From Haplomitrium mnioides (lineage: Eukaryota; Marchantiophyta; Haplomitriopsida; Calobryales): a stretch of 21,257 bases of DNA. Every line of letters starts with the position of its first letter. Position 1 is the stretch's first letter. A program made the position numbers and the translations under genes. The notes below the pieces were generated by a model that saw nothing but the letters and a program-made list of their open reading frames with translations, ran no database searches and was not told the DNA's origin. The stretch is taken from assembly GCA_049999725.1 (NCBI GenBank), contig JBNGIS010021286.1, positions 1 through 21,257 of the forward strand. The letters run 5' to 3'. Shown here in pieces: positions 1-8,242 of the stretch.

Positions 1-229
1 CTCACCTAGATCCTTCATCTCAAACTTCGAATGCAGCAAGTTCTTAATTTCCAAAATATCATCAAGACTACATCCAATCAAGATTAAATCATCAACATAT
101 ATGAGTATGAGCATGGTTCCCTTCTCCGTCCTCCTGACATAAAGAGAATAATTTGAATTCGAAATCTGGAACCCAATAGTAACAAGATACTCACCAATCT
201 TGTTCGACCATGCTCGAGGTGCTTGCTTG
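1..229 (-). pseudogene. Copia-1 reverse transcriptase, catalytic palm segment (partial)
   Basis: The minus strand from about 229 leftwards reads [15 protein letters not shown], then LILIYVDDLILIG, then FEMKDLGE at the window edge. This is the RT palm with the YVDD metal-binding pair (about positions 85-75). It is in a different frame from the upstream RT segment (191-694). The junction shows the bases coding the usual LYGL of the LYGLKQ motif to be missing: the KKA codons run straight into KQAPRAW, a loss of about 11 bases that shifts the frame. RNase H should follow outside the window. The family assignment is firm. The deletion size is inferred from the conserved motif. Confidence 0.85.
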
Positions 230-694
230 AGCCTTCTTCAGCCTACAAACCTGATCTGGATGGACCAGATCTATGAACCCTTGTGGTTGTACCATATACA
301 CCTCCTCTTCCAGGTCCCCATGTAGAAATGCATTCTTCACGTCCATCTGGTGTAATGTCCACCGTTTTGCTGTTGCCACTGCAATCACAGCTCGAACCGT
401 GGTCATTCTGGCTACAGGGCTGAAAGTCTCCTCATAATCAATACCATGAGTCTGAGCATACCCCTTTGCTACCAACCTTGTCTCAAACCTGCTTACACTG
501 CCATCTTCATGCCTCTTCACTTTGTAAACCCACTTACAACCGATAGCTTTCTTATCTGCAGGTAAATCGACCAGATCCCAAGTCTGTTTTTTCTCCAAGG
601 CCTTCATCTCTTCAACCATTGCTGTAGTCCATCTGCAATCACTTAGAGCCTCATGAAAAATAGCCGGCTCCTTCTCAGTGATTACCTGAACCAT
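191..694 (-). pseudogene. Copia-1 reverse transcriptase, fingers and motif A
   Basis: This open segment of 167 codons begins at an internal Met. It carries the RVT_2-type N-terminal region: [13 protein letters not shown] (fingers), then the [19 protein letters not shown] stretch, then [18 protein letters not shown] with the motif A aspartate. The true reading frame starts further right: the same frame reads back through an in-frame TAG at 722-724 towards the integrase C-terminus. The last 15 or so residues of the ORF (after CRLKKA) are out of frame because of the deletion near 229/230, so the ORF stop is not the natural end. The downstream part with YVDD continues in another frame at 1-229. 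Confidence 0.88.
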
Positions 695-781
695 GTAAGC
701 ATGGTGAAGTGCGAATGCACCCTAGTGCAATAATCTGTCCACTGGGTATCTTACCCTCTCACTTCTGCGTAGGGGTGGACT

Positions 782-2542
782 CTATACTAGCTGTAATAGC
801 TGCCCTTGTACACGAGTGGTTGCTGAAATTTCTCTCAGCTCCTCATCTGCATCATCATGGACACCACCAGCACCTCCGATCTCCGAATGTGAGCTAGTCG
901 AGGCTTGCAACTCCACATTTCTGTTCAACCTCTCCTGCAATATCCCACTGCTACTACACTCACCTTGAGGTCTACTGAGCTCCTGAACTTGTTGATTCTC
1001 CTCAAGCATCACTTGCTTTCCTTTCACATCAACATGTGCATCAACAATCTTTAGGTTATACCAACTGCTCAGTTCATAAAAAACAACGTCTCTACTCACT
1101 CTTACCATACGTGAAGTAGGACAATAACACTTATACCCTTTCTGTTCACCTAAGTACCCTATGAACACACACTTCTCAGCTTTAGGATCCAGCTTGCTTT
1201 TTGTCTCAGCTGGAACATGAACATAAGCAATACAGCCAAAAACTTTCAAGTGTGAAATATCTGGCTTCCTTCTAGTGAACTTCTCTTTGGGTGTCATCCC
1301 ATGTACATCAGTTGTAGGCGTGCGGTTCATGATGTACACCGCTGTAGCCATAGCTTCTGCCCAGTAGTGATGAGGCATACTCTTCTCATTCATCAAAGCA
1401 CGTGCTACCTCCGCAACATGCCGATTCTTCCTCTCAGCAACTCCATTTTGCTGAGGCGTATACCTGCAAGATTGTTGTCTCTTGATGCCTTCTCTCTGCA
1501 AGTATGAACAAAACTCTCCAGAAAAGTACTCACCTCCACCATCAGATCTAAGGCACTTGATGTGCTGCCCTTTCTCCTTCTCCACCATTGCTCGAAAATG
1601 TTTGAAGTGTGAAAACACCTCACTCTTCTGCTTCATGAAATAAATCCACATTTTCCTTGAGCAATCATCAATGAAAGTAACATAATAAGAACACCCACCA
1701 AGTGAAGCTGTTCTTGTAGGGCCCCATACATCCAAATGTACAACTTCCAGTGGCCTTCTAGCCGCATATGCTTCATGAGTGAATGGTCGCCTAGTTTGCT
1801 TAGCAAACTGACATGCTTCACATATCTTCTGCATGCCCTCTACCTTAAACTTTGGCAATCCATTTACAACTCCAGATGTCTGCATATGTCTCAACCTTGG
1901 AATGTTGACATGACCAATCCTCTTGTGCCAAATCTCAATATCTGACACTACTCCAGTGCCATGAGCAAACATTGCCTCAGTGACATTCGGTATACTCACA
2001 TCCAACGTGAACATCCTGCCACTCTTCTTACCTGTAGTAATCAGGTTGCAATTGTTGCCCCAATCCTCTATATAAACTCTAGTAGGATTGAATCTCACCT
2101 GCATATTTTGCTCTACACACTGCCCAACCGAAATTATATTCTTTTGTATCCTAGGCACGTGTAAAACATCCTCCAAACACTTGGTCTCTCCATTCTCCAT
2201 CATAACAGGAACATGGCCAATCTTCTGGATAGGATGCATGGAAGAGTCACCGGTCTCAACATACCCAGGTGTACTCATATCTCTGGTCTCCTTGAACCAC
2301 TCTCCATGACCTGTCATGTGGTTCGAACATGCGGAATCTATGAACCACTTATCCTCAACTCCAGCTTGTGCACTAGACACTGCTGAGAATCCATGCTGCA
2401 TGACAATTAACGACCCTTTGCCGATATTGGATTCTACATAATTACCCTGTGCAGTGTTTCCTTTCATGTCATTCTGCTTCTTGTAACAATCCTTAGCCAT
2501 ATGACCGGACTTGCCACAATAATAACACTCTGTACTTAACAT
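782..2542 (-). CDS. Copia-1 zinc knuckle, aspartic protease and integrase polyprotein segment
   Basis: 586 residues. A CX2CX4HX4C zinc knuckle (residues 6-19) binds retroelement RNA. The protease active site is DSACSNHM (D69), with Ala where many copia proteases have Gly. The integrase has HHCC zinc ligands (H206, H211, C241, C244) and a complete DD35E triad (D271 in LDVWGP, D334 in SDGGGEY, E370 in GVAERKN), then the copia C-terminal region ending in a VFIGY...KGYKCY motif near residues 490-510. The Met at 2542 is not the native start: the same frame runs upstream into the Gly/Arg-rich tail of gag and meets only the TAG at 2606-2608. The last dozen residues are in a changed frame; another frame carries the link to the RT. 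This is the only integrase in the window with all three catalytic residues. Confidence 0.93.
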   Translation of the reverse strand: MLSTECYYCGKSGHMAKDCYKKQNDMKGNTAQGNYVESNIGKGSLIVMQHGFSAVSSAQAGVEDKWFIDSACSNHMTGHGEWFKETRDMSTPGYVETGDSSMHPIQKIGHVPVMMENGETKCLEDVLHVPRIQKNIISVGQCVEQNMQVRFNPTRVYIEDWGNNCNLITTGKKSGRMFTLDVSIPNVTEAMFAHGTGVVSDIEIWHKRIGHVNIPRLRHMQTSGVVNGLPKFKVEGMQKICEACQFAKQTRRPFTHEAYAARRPLEVVHLDVWGPTRTASLGGCSYYVTFIDDCSRKMWIYFMKQKSEVFSHFKHFRAMVEKEKGQHIKCLRSDGGGEYFSGEFCSYLQREGIKRQQSCRYTPQQNGVAERKNRHVAEVARALMNEKSMPHHYWAEAMATAVYIMNRTPTTDVHGMTPKEKFTRRKPDISHLKVFGCIAYVHVPAETKSKLDPKAEKCVFIGYLGEQKGYKCYCPTSRMVRVSRDVVFYELSSWYNLKIVDAHVDVKGKQVMLEENQQVQELSRPQGECSSSGILQERLNRNVELQASTSSHSEIGGAGGVHDDADEELREISATTRVQGQLLQLV

Positions 2543-2605
2543 GTTGTGCTGACCTCCACGTCCTTGGTTTCTCCCCCTGCCTCTGGTCTGGCCTCTGCCA
2601 CCATA

Positions 2606-3310
2606 CTATTGCTGGGAGTTGGACTGTGTTGTTGCATTAGAGCGTTCTCTACCAATGTTACCTCTAGTTGTATTTCTGCCTCTTCCTCTACCCCGATTCG
2701 AGTAGAACACCTGCTCAGTATTGCTTTGACTACTTGAGGCTCCCCCTCCAAGGTCAAGCTCTTCAGCTACAAGCATCGCGATGAGTTGCGCAAAGGAAGT
2801 GGTTCCCTCACGTGTCCTTATGGATGTCTTGAACTGCTTGTACTCCTTACCCAAACCATTCAAACATACAGCAACCATGGCACTCTCTTTCACTTGCTCT
2901 CCAACATTTGCCAACTGCTCAGCCAAAGACTTAATCTTCAAAGCAAACGCATTGATATTCATCCTCTCCTTTTGCAGATTAAAGAACTCCATTTGCAAAG
3001 TCAACTTGCGTGCATCTAAAGTAACTGCATACCTCTCCTTGAGCAGATCCCAAGCCTCCTTGGGTGTCTTGGCTGCCGACACATATCCCATCATCTTGTC
3101 GTCGACACTCATAGTCAGCCAATAGAGAAGTCGATGTACCTTAGCAATGTGTGCTTTGTAACGCTGCATGTCATCAACAGTTGGCGATATACCAAGTACA
3201 GGCTCCTCCTCTTCGCCTGTTATGAGTTCCCAAAACTCTTTCCCTTTGATAAAATTCGTCATACGGACTGACCAAACTGAATAATTGTGCTCATTCAGCT
3301 TGTCAGTCAC
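2606..3310 (-). pseudogene. Copia-1 gag (UBN2-type capsid domain)
   Basis: A 234-residue open segment begins at a GTG codon. The natural start is probably the ATG at 3334-3332 (MADGIS...), eight codons upstream in the same frame and now cut off by TAG at 3316-3314. The N-terminal DKLNEHNYSVWSVRMTNF and the middle YAVTLDARKLTLQMEFFNLQ match the UBN2/retrotran_gag_2 capsid family, which forms the virus-like particle. The C-terminus is rich in Gly, Arg and Ser (RGRGRGR) and leads into the zinc knuckle in the same frame, interrupted only by TAG at 2608-2606. The codons at both stops would be CAG if a single C-to-T change made them. This is inferred from the flanking Gln-rich context. Confidence 0.88.
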
Positions 3311-3510
3311 AATCTAGGAGATACCATCTGCCATGTGAACACAATGTAAAAAACAACCAAGTAAATAGAATCAGGTGTCGAGATGAAATCAGAAAAAAAA
3401 ATTCTGGTTTCTATCCTCAGGAAATCTGCAGATCAGAAAACATGACTCCCCTGTTTTAAACTAGTGTTTAAAGAGAGAAAAAATAAGACCCCTATTAGTC
3501 AAATCACTTA

Positions 3511-3600
3511 ATAGTTCTTATAGCATAGATGTTCTTATCACTAAGTTGTTCTTATGCAAGAAGTTCTTATAACTTGATAGTTCTTCTTCGAATAAGAACT
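3511..3600. repeat. Degenerate 17-bp tandem repeat, core GTTCTTAT
   Basis: The core GTTCTTAT begins at 3514, 3531, 3548 and 3563, with a variant GTTCTTCT at 3580. Spacings are 17, 17, 15 and 17. An inverted core ATAAGAAC follows at 3592-3599. The array lies in the Copia-1 leader about 180 bases upstream of gag. The bases between cores are degenerate. Confidence 0.75.
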
Positions 3601-4163
3601 AAGTTTAATATTAGAACGAAGACTTCATGAAGGGTTGAGAGAGCTCCTTCGTTGAGCTCCTCTCACAAAAAATAGGCCCCTTCGTGGTTTGCACACGTCG
3701 ATGTCGAAAAATCAGGACCCTCGTGGAATGCTGCGAATTTGTGGCTAGGTGCTGCGCAATCGAGTCTTTGATGCTGCCATTGCGCAATTGTCGCATGCAG
3801 CCCTCTGTGGCTGCGATCCTGGCAGGCAGCCCGTGGCTGCAATTTGCTTGGTTAGATATCAGACTTTAGATACAAACACAGTGATATGCGATTTTCGAGC
3901 AGCAAGGGGGCTGATCGCAGCTCCCTGGACGAAAAATGCGAATGCAGCCCCTAGGAGTCCTCCGTCGATTTGCTTCTTCGATTGCTGCCTCAAGTTCGAG
4001 CTCCTTCAAGGTTTGATTGCTGCTCAAAAAAAAAAAAAAAACAGCCCTTTCAATAATCCGCTTCGAACTGGTTGGCAGAACTTTTCGAGTTCTACCTCGA
4101 ATCTGCCCTTTTAATGTCCAATCGATTCGCTGCAGCCGGGCGACTCGTGTTTGATCAAGAAGG

Positions 4164-4187
4164 AGCAGAAATGTTGTGATTTCTGCT
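4164..4187 (-). other. Inverted repeat in Copia-1 leader (9-bp stem, 6-nt loop)
   Basis: AGCAGAAAT at 4164-4172 pairs perfectly with ATTTCTGCT at 4179-4187 across the loop 4173-4178. It could fold in the leader RNA. No rho-type or viral terminator role is implied. Confidence 0.55.
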
Positions 4188-4355
4188 TGAAACAGCCTCG
4201 ATTCTTCTGCGAGATGGTTTTCTTCCACAAAAGTCTTGGCTCTCGTAGTTGATTTCTTCTGGTGCGCATTGTACACACGTATAACCAATATAACTTTCTT
4301 CAATATTACCAGGCTGCTTTCTGCAGTCGAAAAAAAATTTCAAGATCAGCCCTTT

Positions 4356-4452
4356 AGAACTCCTTGAGTTCTCTTTTGCACCCCCTTAGTGCAAATCACT
4401 TATGCTCCTCCTGAGCATGTAGTAGGCTGTCGCGTCACACTCTTGCTTGTGA
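4356..4452 (-). promoter_or_regulatory. Cluster of leader-RNA hairpins just downstream of the Copia-1 PBS
   Basis: Four inverted repeats follow one another. 4356-4372 has 7-bp arms AGAACTC/GAGTTCT with a 3-nt loop. 4375-4395 has 7-bp arms TTTGCAC/GTGCAAA with a 7-nt loop that is TAAGGGG in the RNA sense. 4402-4418 has 6-bp arms ATGCTC/GAGCAT with a 5-nt purine loop. 4435-4452 has 5-bp arms TCACA/TGTGA. All arms are perfect. Their place, 70-180 bases after the PBS, is where retroelements carry packaging and dimerisation structures. That role is an inference. Confidence 0.55.
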
Positions 4453-4523
4453 TGACTCTCTCAAGTAACTCCCCTTAACAAATAATCCTTTGCACACTAC
4501 TTATAAACTCAAACAGCAACCAG

Positions 4524-4536
4524 GGCTCCGATACCA
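4524..4536 (-). promoter_or_regulatory. Copia-1 primer-binding site (initiator Met tRNA type)
   Basis: The minus strand reads TGGTATCGGAGCC directly next to the LTR end. It is a one-base variant of the plant initiator-Met-tRNA 3'-end complement used to prime minus-strand cDNA synthesis. The adjoining LTR end reads ...CTAACA. Confidence 0.88.
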
Positions 4537-4744
4537 TGTTAGAGTTAGAGGCAGAGCAATCAATCACATATGCACATAACCAATGCAAGAATGTTCTTCA
4601 CTATAAGGCAGGAGCGCCAACAAATAAAGAGGGGAAGAGAGAGGATAATGTGCATCTCAAGCAGCCCCATATATATACACCTAAGCTAATTGGCCTAACC
4701 TAACTGTAAGCTAAGGTGCCTGCTAAGTTAATCGATAATTAGAG
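4537..4744 (-). repeat. Copia-1 5' LTR
   Basis: The inner edge is fixed at 4537 by the CA end and the PBS. On the minus strand the LTR holds a TATA box, then a short R/U5 rich in pyrimidine runs, ending ...CTCTAACA. The outer edge is set only by where the gypsy integrase sequence begins (about 4745), so the length of about 208 bases is approximate. The matching 3' LTR is outside the window. Confidence 0.7.
4669..4678 (-). promoter_or_regulatory. TATA box of Copia-1 5' LTR
   Basis: The minus strand reads GTATATATATGGGG. Its position, about 130 bases from the LTR inner end, suits a pol II promoter starting the genomic RNA. Confidence 0.6.
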
Positions 4745-5020
4745 CTCGAAATCTCAATATGAAGTACATGTATAGTTTATTCCAAGCACAACATTGGTGG
4801 TGGGGCATGAACAAAAATATGCAATAGTAGGTCACCAAGTATGTGGTGTGTGATAGATTTGAGCATTGTTCAATACTCCCACTTCATAGTTGTAGCCACT
4901 ACCTATCATGGGTTTAGAATATCGTTGGAGTTTGGATTTTGCAAGTCCATTGTCTTTGATCCAATTGCACAATAGGTATGTGTTAGTGATAGTGGAGCAT
5001 TTCCCCAAGTAGATTGAGTC
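4745..5020 (+). pseudogene. G-PHD gypsy integrase, left half (zinc finger and first catalytic Asp)
   Basis: The plus strand reads QHWWWGMNKNMQ (from 4789), then KYVVCDRFEHC. This is the second half of an HHCC integrase zinc finger with the first Cys replaced by Tyr. After a frame change it reads PLPIMGLEYRWSLDFASPL, where D at 4934-4936 is the first DDE carboxylate, then VLVIVEHFPK and a TAG at 5010-5012. It stops at the 5' LTR of Gypsy-2, and the same protein resumes at 10174 on the far side. The upstream part of this element is absent here, presumably displaced by Copia-1. Stops at 4825-4830 and 5010 show it is dead. Confidence 0.8.
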
Positions 5021-5395
5021 CGTAACTATAGTAGTGCAAACATAGTGTTGTGTTATTTATAAGAAAATAGAGAGGAGTGAAGGAAGTAGTAGAGGGTCAC
5101 TTTTAGGGTTGATTACTTACCTTCAAAGTTACTTTTAGAGTTTGAGGCTTGAAATTAAAAGTGATTTGTAAGTGAAGAAAGAGGGATGACTTTTTTTCTC
5201 TTGTATAAATAGAAAGGCTTCATAGCCCTACTATTTATTCTAGAGTTACTCTCGATTTGGTTTTGATCTTTGGTTGTTTGGCTTTGGCTAGCACTCTTGA
5301 CTTTGGTTTGCGTATTGGCTTTGAGTTGTATAACTCTATTGGAGTTATCTTTAAGTTGTTACTCTTTTAGAAGTTGGCTTTAGAGTTCCTTTACA
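5021..5395 (+). repeat. Gypsy-2 5' LTR
   Basis: It ends in TTTACA at 5395, followed by one base and the PBS. It aligns along its whole length with 9804-10173 and with the reverse complement of 11868-12254. The start is taken from that alignment; the expected TG reads CG here. It contains the promoter block GTGAAGAAAGAGGGATGAC followed by a TATA box. Confidence 0.85.
5204..5212 (+). promoter_or_regulatory. TATA box in Gypsy-2 5' LTR
   Basis: TATAAATAG lies about 190 bases before the LTR end. The same element is at 9982-9990 in the 3' LTR. The Gypsy-3 LTR has CATAAATAG at the equivalent place (12060-12052, minus). Confidence 0.65.
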
Positions 5396-5396
5396 T

Positions 5397-5409
5397 TGGT
5401 ATCAAAGCC
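5397..5409 (+). promoter_or_regulatory. Gypsy-2 primer-binding site (initiator Met tRNA type)
   Basis: TGGTATCAAAGCC, one base after the LTR end. It differs by one base from the usual plant initiator-Met-tRNA complement and would prime reverse transcription. Confidence 0.88.
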
Positions 5410-5448
5410 ACGGTTCTTTTTGATTGAATAGAGAATCAAGAAGCAAGA

Positions 5449-6310
5449 ATGCAAGTTATGCAACAACAAATCGAACATCGTTTGCGCCTTCTAGAAGTTC
5501 AAATGTAAATAAGAACGAGGGCAAATTTTCAAGAAGACAAAAATCATATATGGTTTCCCAAACCAAAAAGCATTTAATGGGAAGACAATTCCTAGCATTT
5601 CTTGTTTGAAGGTGAGCAATATTTTGAGGCAACTAATATAAGAGATGATGGTCAAAGAATTCTATTTATTGCAAGTCAATTGGAAAGAGTGGCAAAAACT
5701 TGGTGGAGATATCAAACTGAGCAAGCTCAACATGGAATGGTTTCTCCAATTACTTCTTGGCAAGAGTTCAAAGAAGTGGTGAATCAAAGATTTAGGGTTC
5801 TAAATGCTTCAAAAGTGGCAAGAGATTGCTTGGTATAATTGAAGCAACTTGGTACAGTAAGAAGCTATGTCATGCAATTTCATAATATCATTATACACAT
5901 TCTTAATATGGGTAAGAAGAAGTTTTAGATCGTTTTGTTCGAGGATTGAAGCCTCGCACTCGAATGGAATTGACAATGAAAGAGTCATCTCAACTAGAAT
6001 AAGCAATGTGCATAGCTGAACAATACAACTCATTACTAGTGACTACCAAAGTTAGGCCATATCCCAACAAGCTTTACAAAATGTTTGTGTGCCACTAAAT
6101 AAGGCAAAATCTATGGAGATTGATGCGGCGCAAAGATTGACACTCACCAATGTAAAGCGTGAGCGCTTGTGCCAAATTGGAGGATGTTTTTGTTGTTTCC
6201 AACTTGGTCATATGATTGCAAATTGTCCACATCGACAAGGTCAACCACATGCTCTTGCTTACGTAGAAATTGTTGAAGAAGAAAAGCGGGGAAACATCAA
6301 GCCTCAGTAA
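5449..6310 (+). pseudogene. Gypsy-2 gag with zinc knuckle
   Basis: The probable start is the ATG at 5449 (MQVMQQQIEHRLRLL), which soon meets a stop. The Retrotrans_gag capsid domain is clear at 5602-5950: FEGEQYFEATNIRDDGQ, then SQLERVAKTWWRYQ and EFKEVVNQRFRVLNA. A TAA at 5836-5838 and a frame change near 5925 break it. The capsid end (FVRGLKPRTRMEL) follows in another frame. A CX2CX4HX4C knuckle (CFCCFQLGHMIANC) lies at about 6186-6230. The same order is found in Gypsy-3 on the other strand. This is the structural particle protein. At least five lesions make it non-functional. Confidence 0.85.
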
Positions 6311-6336
6311 AACATTTCAAGCAGTGTATTGAGAGC

Positions 6337-6753
6337 TTGATTAGCTCCAATGGAATTGACAACTGGACAAGAATTAGACGCACCTTGTTTCATCTAGACG
6401 GTATGGTTGATGAGCATTTCTATAGAATATTGGTAGATTCTGGAAGTTCTAAAAACTTCATATCTGTATATTTTGAGAAGAAAATCATAGCTAAAACTTT
6501 GTATATCAAGAGAAGTTTTGTGACTATGACCAATGGCTAAAAACACAAGGTGTTCCATTCGCACAAGCTATTTCTTCTAAACATTGGGAAAGAGTATAAA
6601 GAATCTATAGACTTTTTTATTACACACATATAACATGACATTATTTTGGGCTTGCCTTGGTTTGAAGATCCAACTACTCTAGTTGATTGAGCAAAATGAC
6701 AAATTCAAGTTACTTTACAAGGAAAGCAATTTCTTTTAGAGCATCAGATATCG
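6337..6753 (+). pseudogene. Gypsy-2 aspartic protease
   Basis: The segment FYRILVDSGSSKNFISV has the retropepsin active-site triad DSG at about 6436-6444. The frame then stops at 6538-6540. Traces of the downstream flap and the ILGLPWF motif (about 6643-6663) that ends gypsy proteases can be read in the following bases. The domain would process the gag-pol polyprotein. It sits directly before the RT, as in other gypsy elements. Gypsy-3 carries DYG at the same place. Confidence 0.78.
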
Positions 6754-8242
6754 TTGGTGAAGAGCCCCAAATTAGTTCAACATAATGCTTTGATGGAGAA
6801 AGAGTTGCATGTCTTTTCCGTATGGATCAAGCCTATCGTGGACTTTAATAAAGAGGGAGGGAAATCTATACCAACCTCAATGACTGATGATATTTTGAAG
6901 GAGTTTTCATATGTGTTTGGAGATGATTTGCCAAAAGGGTTACCATATGATCATGGAGTGCTATTTCTGATTGAGTTAATACCAAAAAGTAGTCCTTGTA
7001 ATTGGCTTATATACCAGTTGTCACCAAAAGAGTTGGAAGAGCTTTGCAAGACCTTGATGGATCTTCTTAAGATTGATTTCATTCAACACAATATTTCTCT
7101 TTTGGGACCACCAATATTTTTTACACCAAAGAAAAATGGTGGATTTCGTCTTTGTATACATTATCATAGTTTGAACAATCAAACAATAAAGAATGCCCAT
7201 CTTTTATCGTGTACTGATGATTTGTTGGATCAATAAAGTGGCGCGCGGCACTTTTCCAAGCTAGATCTTCAAAGTAGTTATTGGCAAATTTCTATCAAGC
7301 TAAGTGATATGCTAAAGACAGCTTTTTGCACGAGGTATGGACACTTTGAGTGGAAGGTTCCTACATTTGGTCTTACTAATGCTCCCACTATAATCATGGA
7401 TTAAATGCATTGAATTTTTGAAGGGTTGTTGGATAAGTAAGTTTTGGTATTCTTTGATGACATTCTTCTTTTTAGTAAAATTGAATTCAAGCATCACAAT
7501 CATTTGAAAGAAGTATTGCAAAGATTGCGCAATCGAAAGTTTTATTGCAAGAGATCTAAGCGCAGATTTTGGAAGCAAGAGGCTACTTACCTAAGGCACA
7601 AGGTGCCTGCGGATGGTATCAAGATGAAAGAAGAGAAAATTAAGGCTATTATAGAGTGGCCAACACCAAAAGAGGCAAAGGAAATTAGAGCTTTCAATGG
7701 ATTGGAAAGCTTCTATTGATGATTCATCCATTACTATGCACATATTACTGCACGACTTACAGATCTACTAGGCAAGAAGGCCAAGTTTCAATGGACCACC
7801 AAGGAGCAAGCAACATTTCAACATCTTAATGATGCAGTCTCTTCTCATCCTCTTCTACAGCCATATGATCCAAAATCAACTTGTATAGTTGATTTTGATG
7901 CTTCTAATTTTGCTATTGGAGCAAGAGTTTGTAATTGGATTTCATCTAATTGCCTTTATGTCACGCTGATTAAATATGGTAGAGAAAAATTGTTCTGCAA
8001 GAGATCGAGAGCAATTGGCAATGGTTTATGCTACCAAAGTATGGAGATACTATCTTTTGGGAAGACATATGCTTATGCGCACAGATCACAAGCCATTCTT
8101 ACAAGCAATCAATTTGGAAAATATAGCAAGTCGCCGTCACCGATGCGAAGATCAATTGCAACTCTTTGATATCAAGCTAGAATACAAGTCTAGAAGGTTC
8201 CACACCACTCTTGATGCATTGTCACAAAGGCCATATTATTGA
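6754..8242 (+). pseudogene. Gypsy-2 reverse transcriptase and RNase H
   Basis: RT landmarks in order: SPKELEELCKTLMDLL, FFTPKKNGGFRLCIHYHSLN, stop at 7234-7236, [13 protein letters not shown] (motif A Asp at about 7262-7264), then VFFDDILLFSK with the catalytic DD at about 7456-7461, followed by the thumb region FYCKRSKRRFWKQEATYL and IEWPTPKEAKEIRAFNGL. RNase H begins at DFDASNFAIGA (about 7892) and ends with DREQLAMVYA, RTDHKPF and DALSQRPYY at 8242. At least six stops or frame changes interrupt it (for example 7234, 7402, 7438 and 7717). All catalytic Asp codons noted are still readable, but no long protein can be made. Confidence 0.88.

Larger units (their letters stand above)
3335..4523 (-). 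other. Copia-1 untranslated leader between PBS and gag
   Basis: About 1.2 kb separates the PBS from the gag ATG, long for a copia leader. I recognise no protein family in it. Minus-strand ORFs of 145 codons (3866-4303) and 62 codons (4155-4343) overlap each other, contain a poly-Phe run from a 16-base A tract (4026-4041 on the plus strand), and look like chance. The leader does hold structure: a 17-bp tandem repeat near the gag end, a 9-bp hairpin at 4164-4187 and a cluster of hairpins at 4356-4452. In retroelements this region holds signals for RNA packaging, dimerisation and translation, so the structure could be functional. Confidence 0.6.
1..4744 (-). mobile_element. Copia-1: Ty1/copia LTR retrotransposon, 3' part cut by window edge
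   Basis: Reading the minus strand from right to left gives 5' LTR (about 4744-4537), PBS (4536-4524), a long leader, gag, zinc knuckle, protease, integrase and the first part of the RT. This PR-IN-RT order defines Ty1/copia. RNase H, the PPT and the 3' LTR lie beyond position 1. It is the least decayed element here: a 586-codon stretch covering PR and IN is uninterrupted. Gag-pol is nevertheless broken by in-frame TAG codons at 3314-3316, 2606-2608 and 722-724, a frame change near 782 and a small deletion near 229/230. It is presumably non-autonomous now. On its right it abuts the older gypsy fragment G-PHD. The 5' LTR outer edge is uncertain by about 10 bases because no clear TG start or target duplication is visible. 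Confidence 0.9.

Noticed and set aside
3866-4303. 145-codon minus-strand ORF in the Copia-1 leader
   Set aside because: No domain, a poly-Phe run from an A tract, and an overlapping ORF in another frame; probably chance.
3611-4343. Captured host gene fragment in the Copia-1 leader
   Set aside because: Somewhat higher GC content than the surroundings, but no open frame with recognisable protein similarity and no splice-site pattern I could support.
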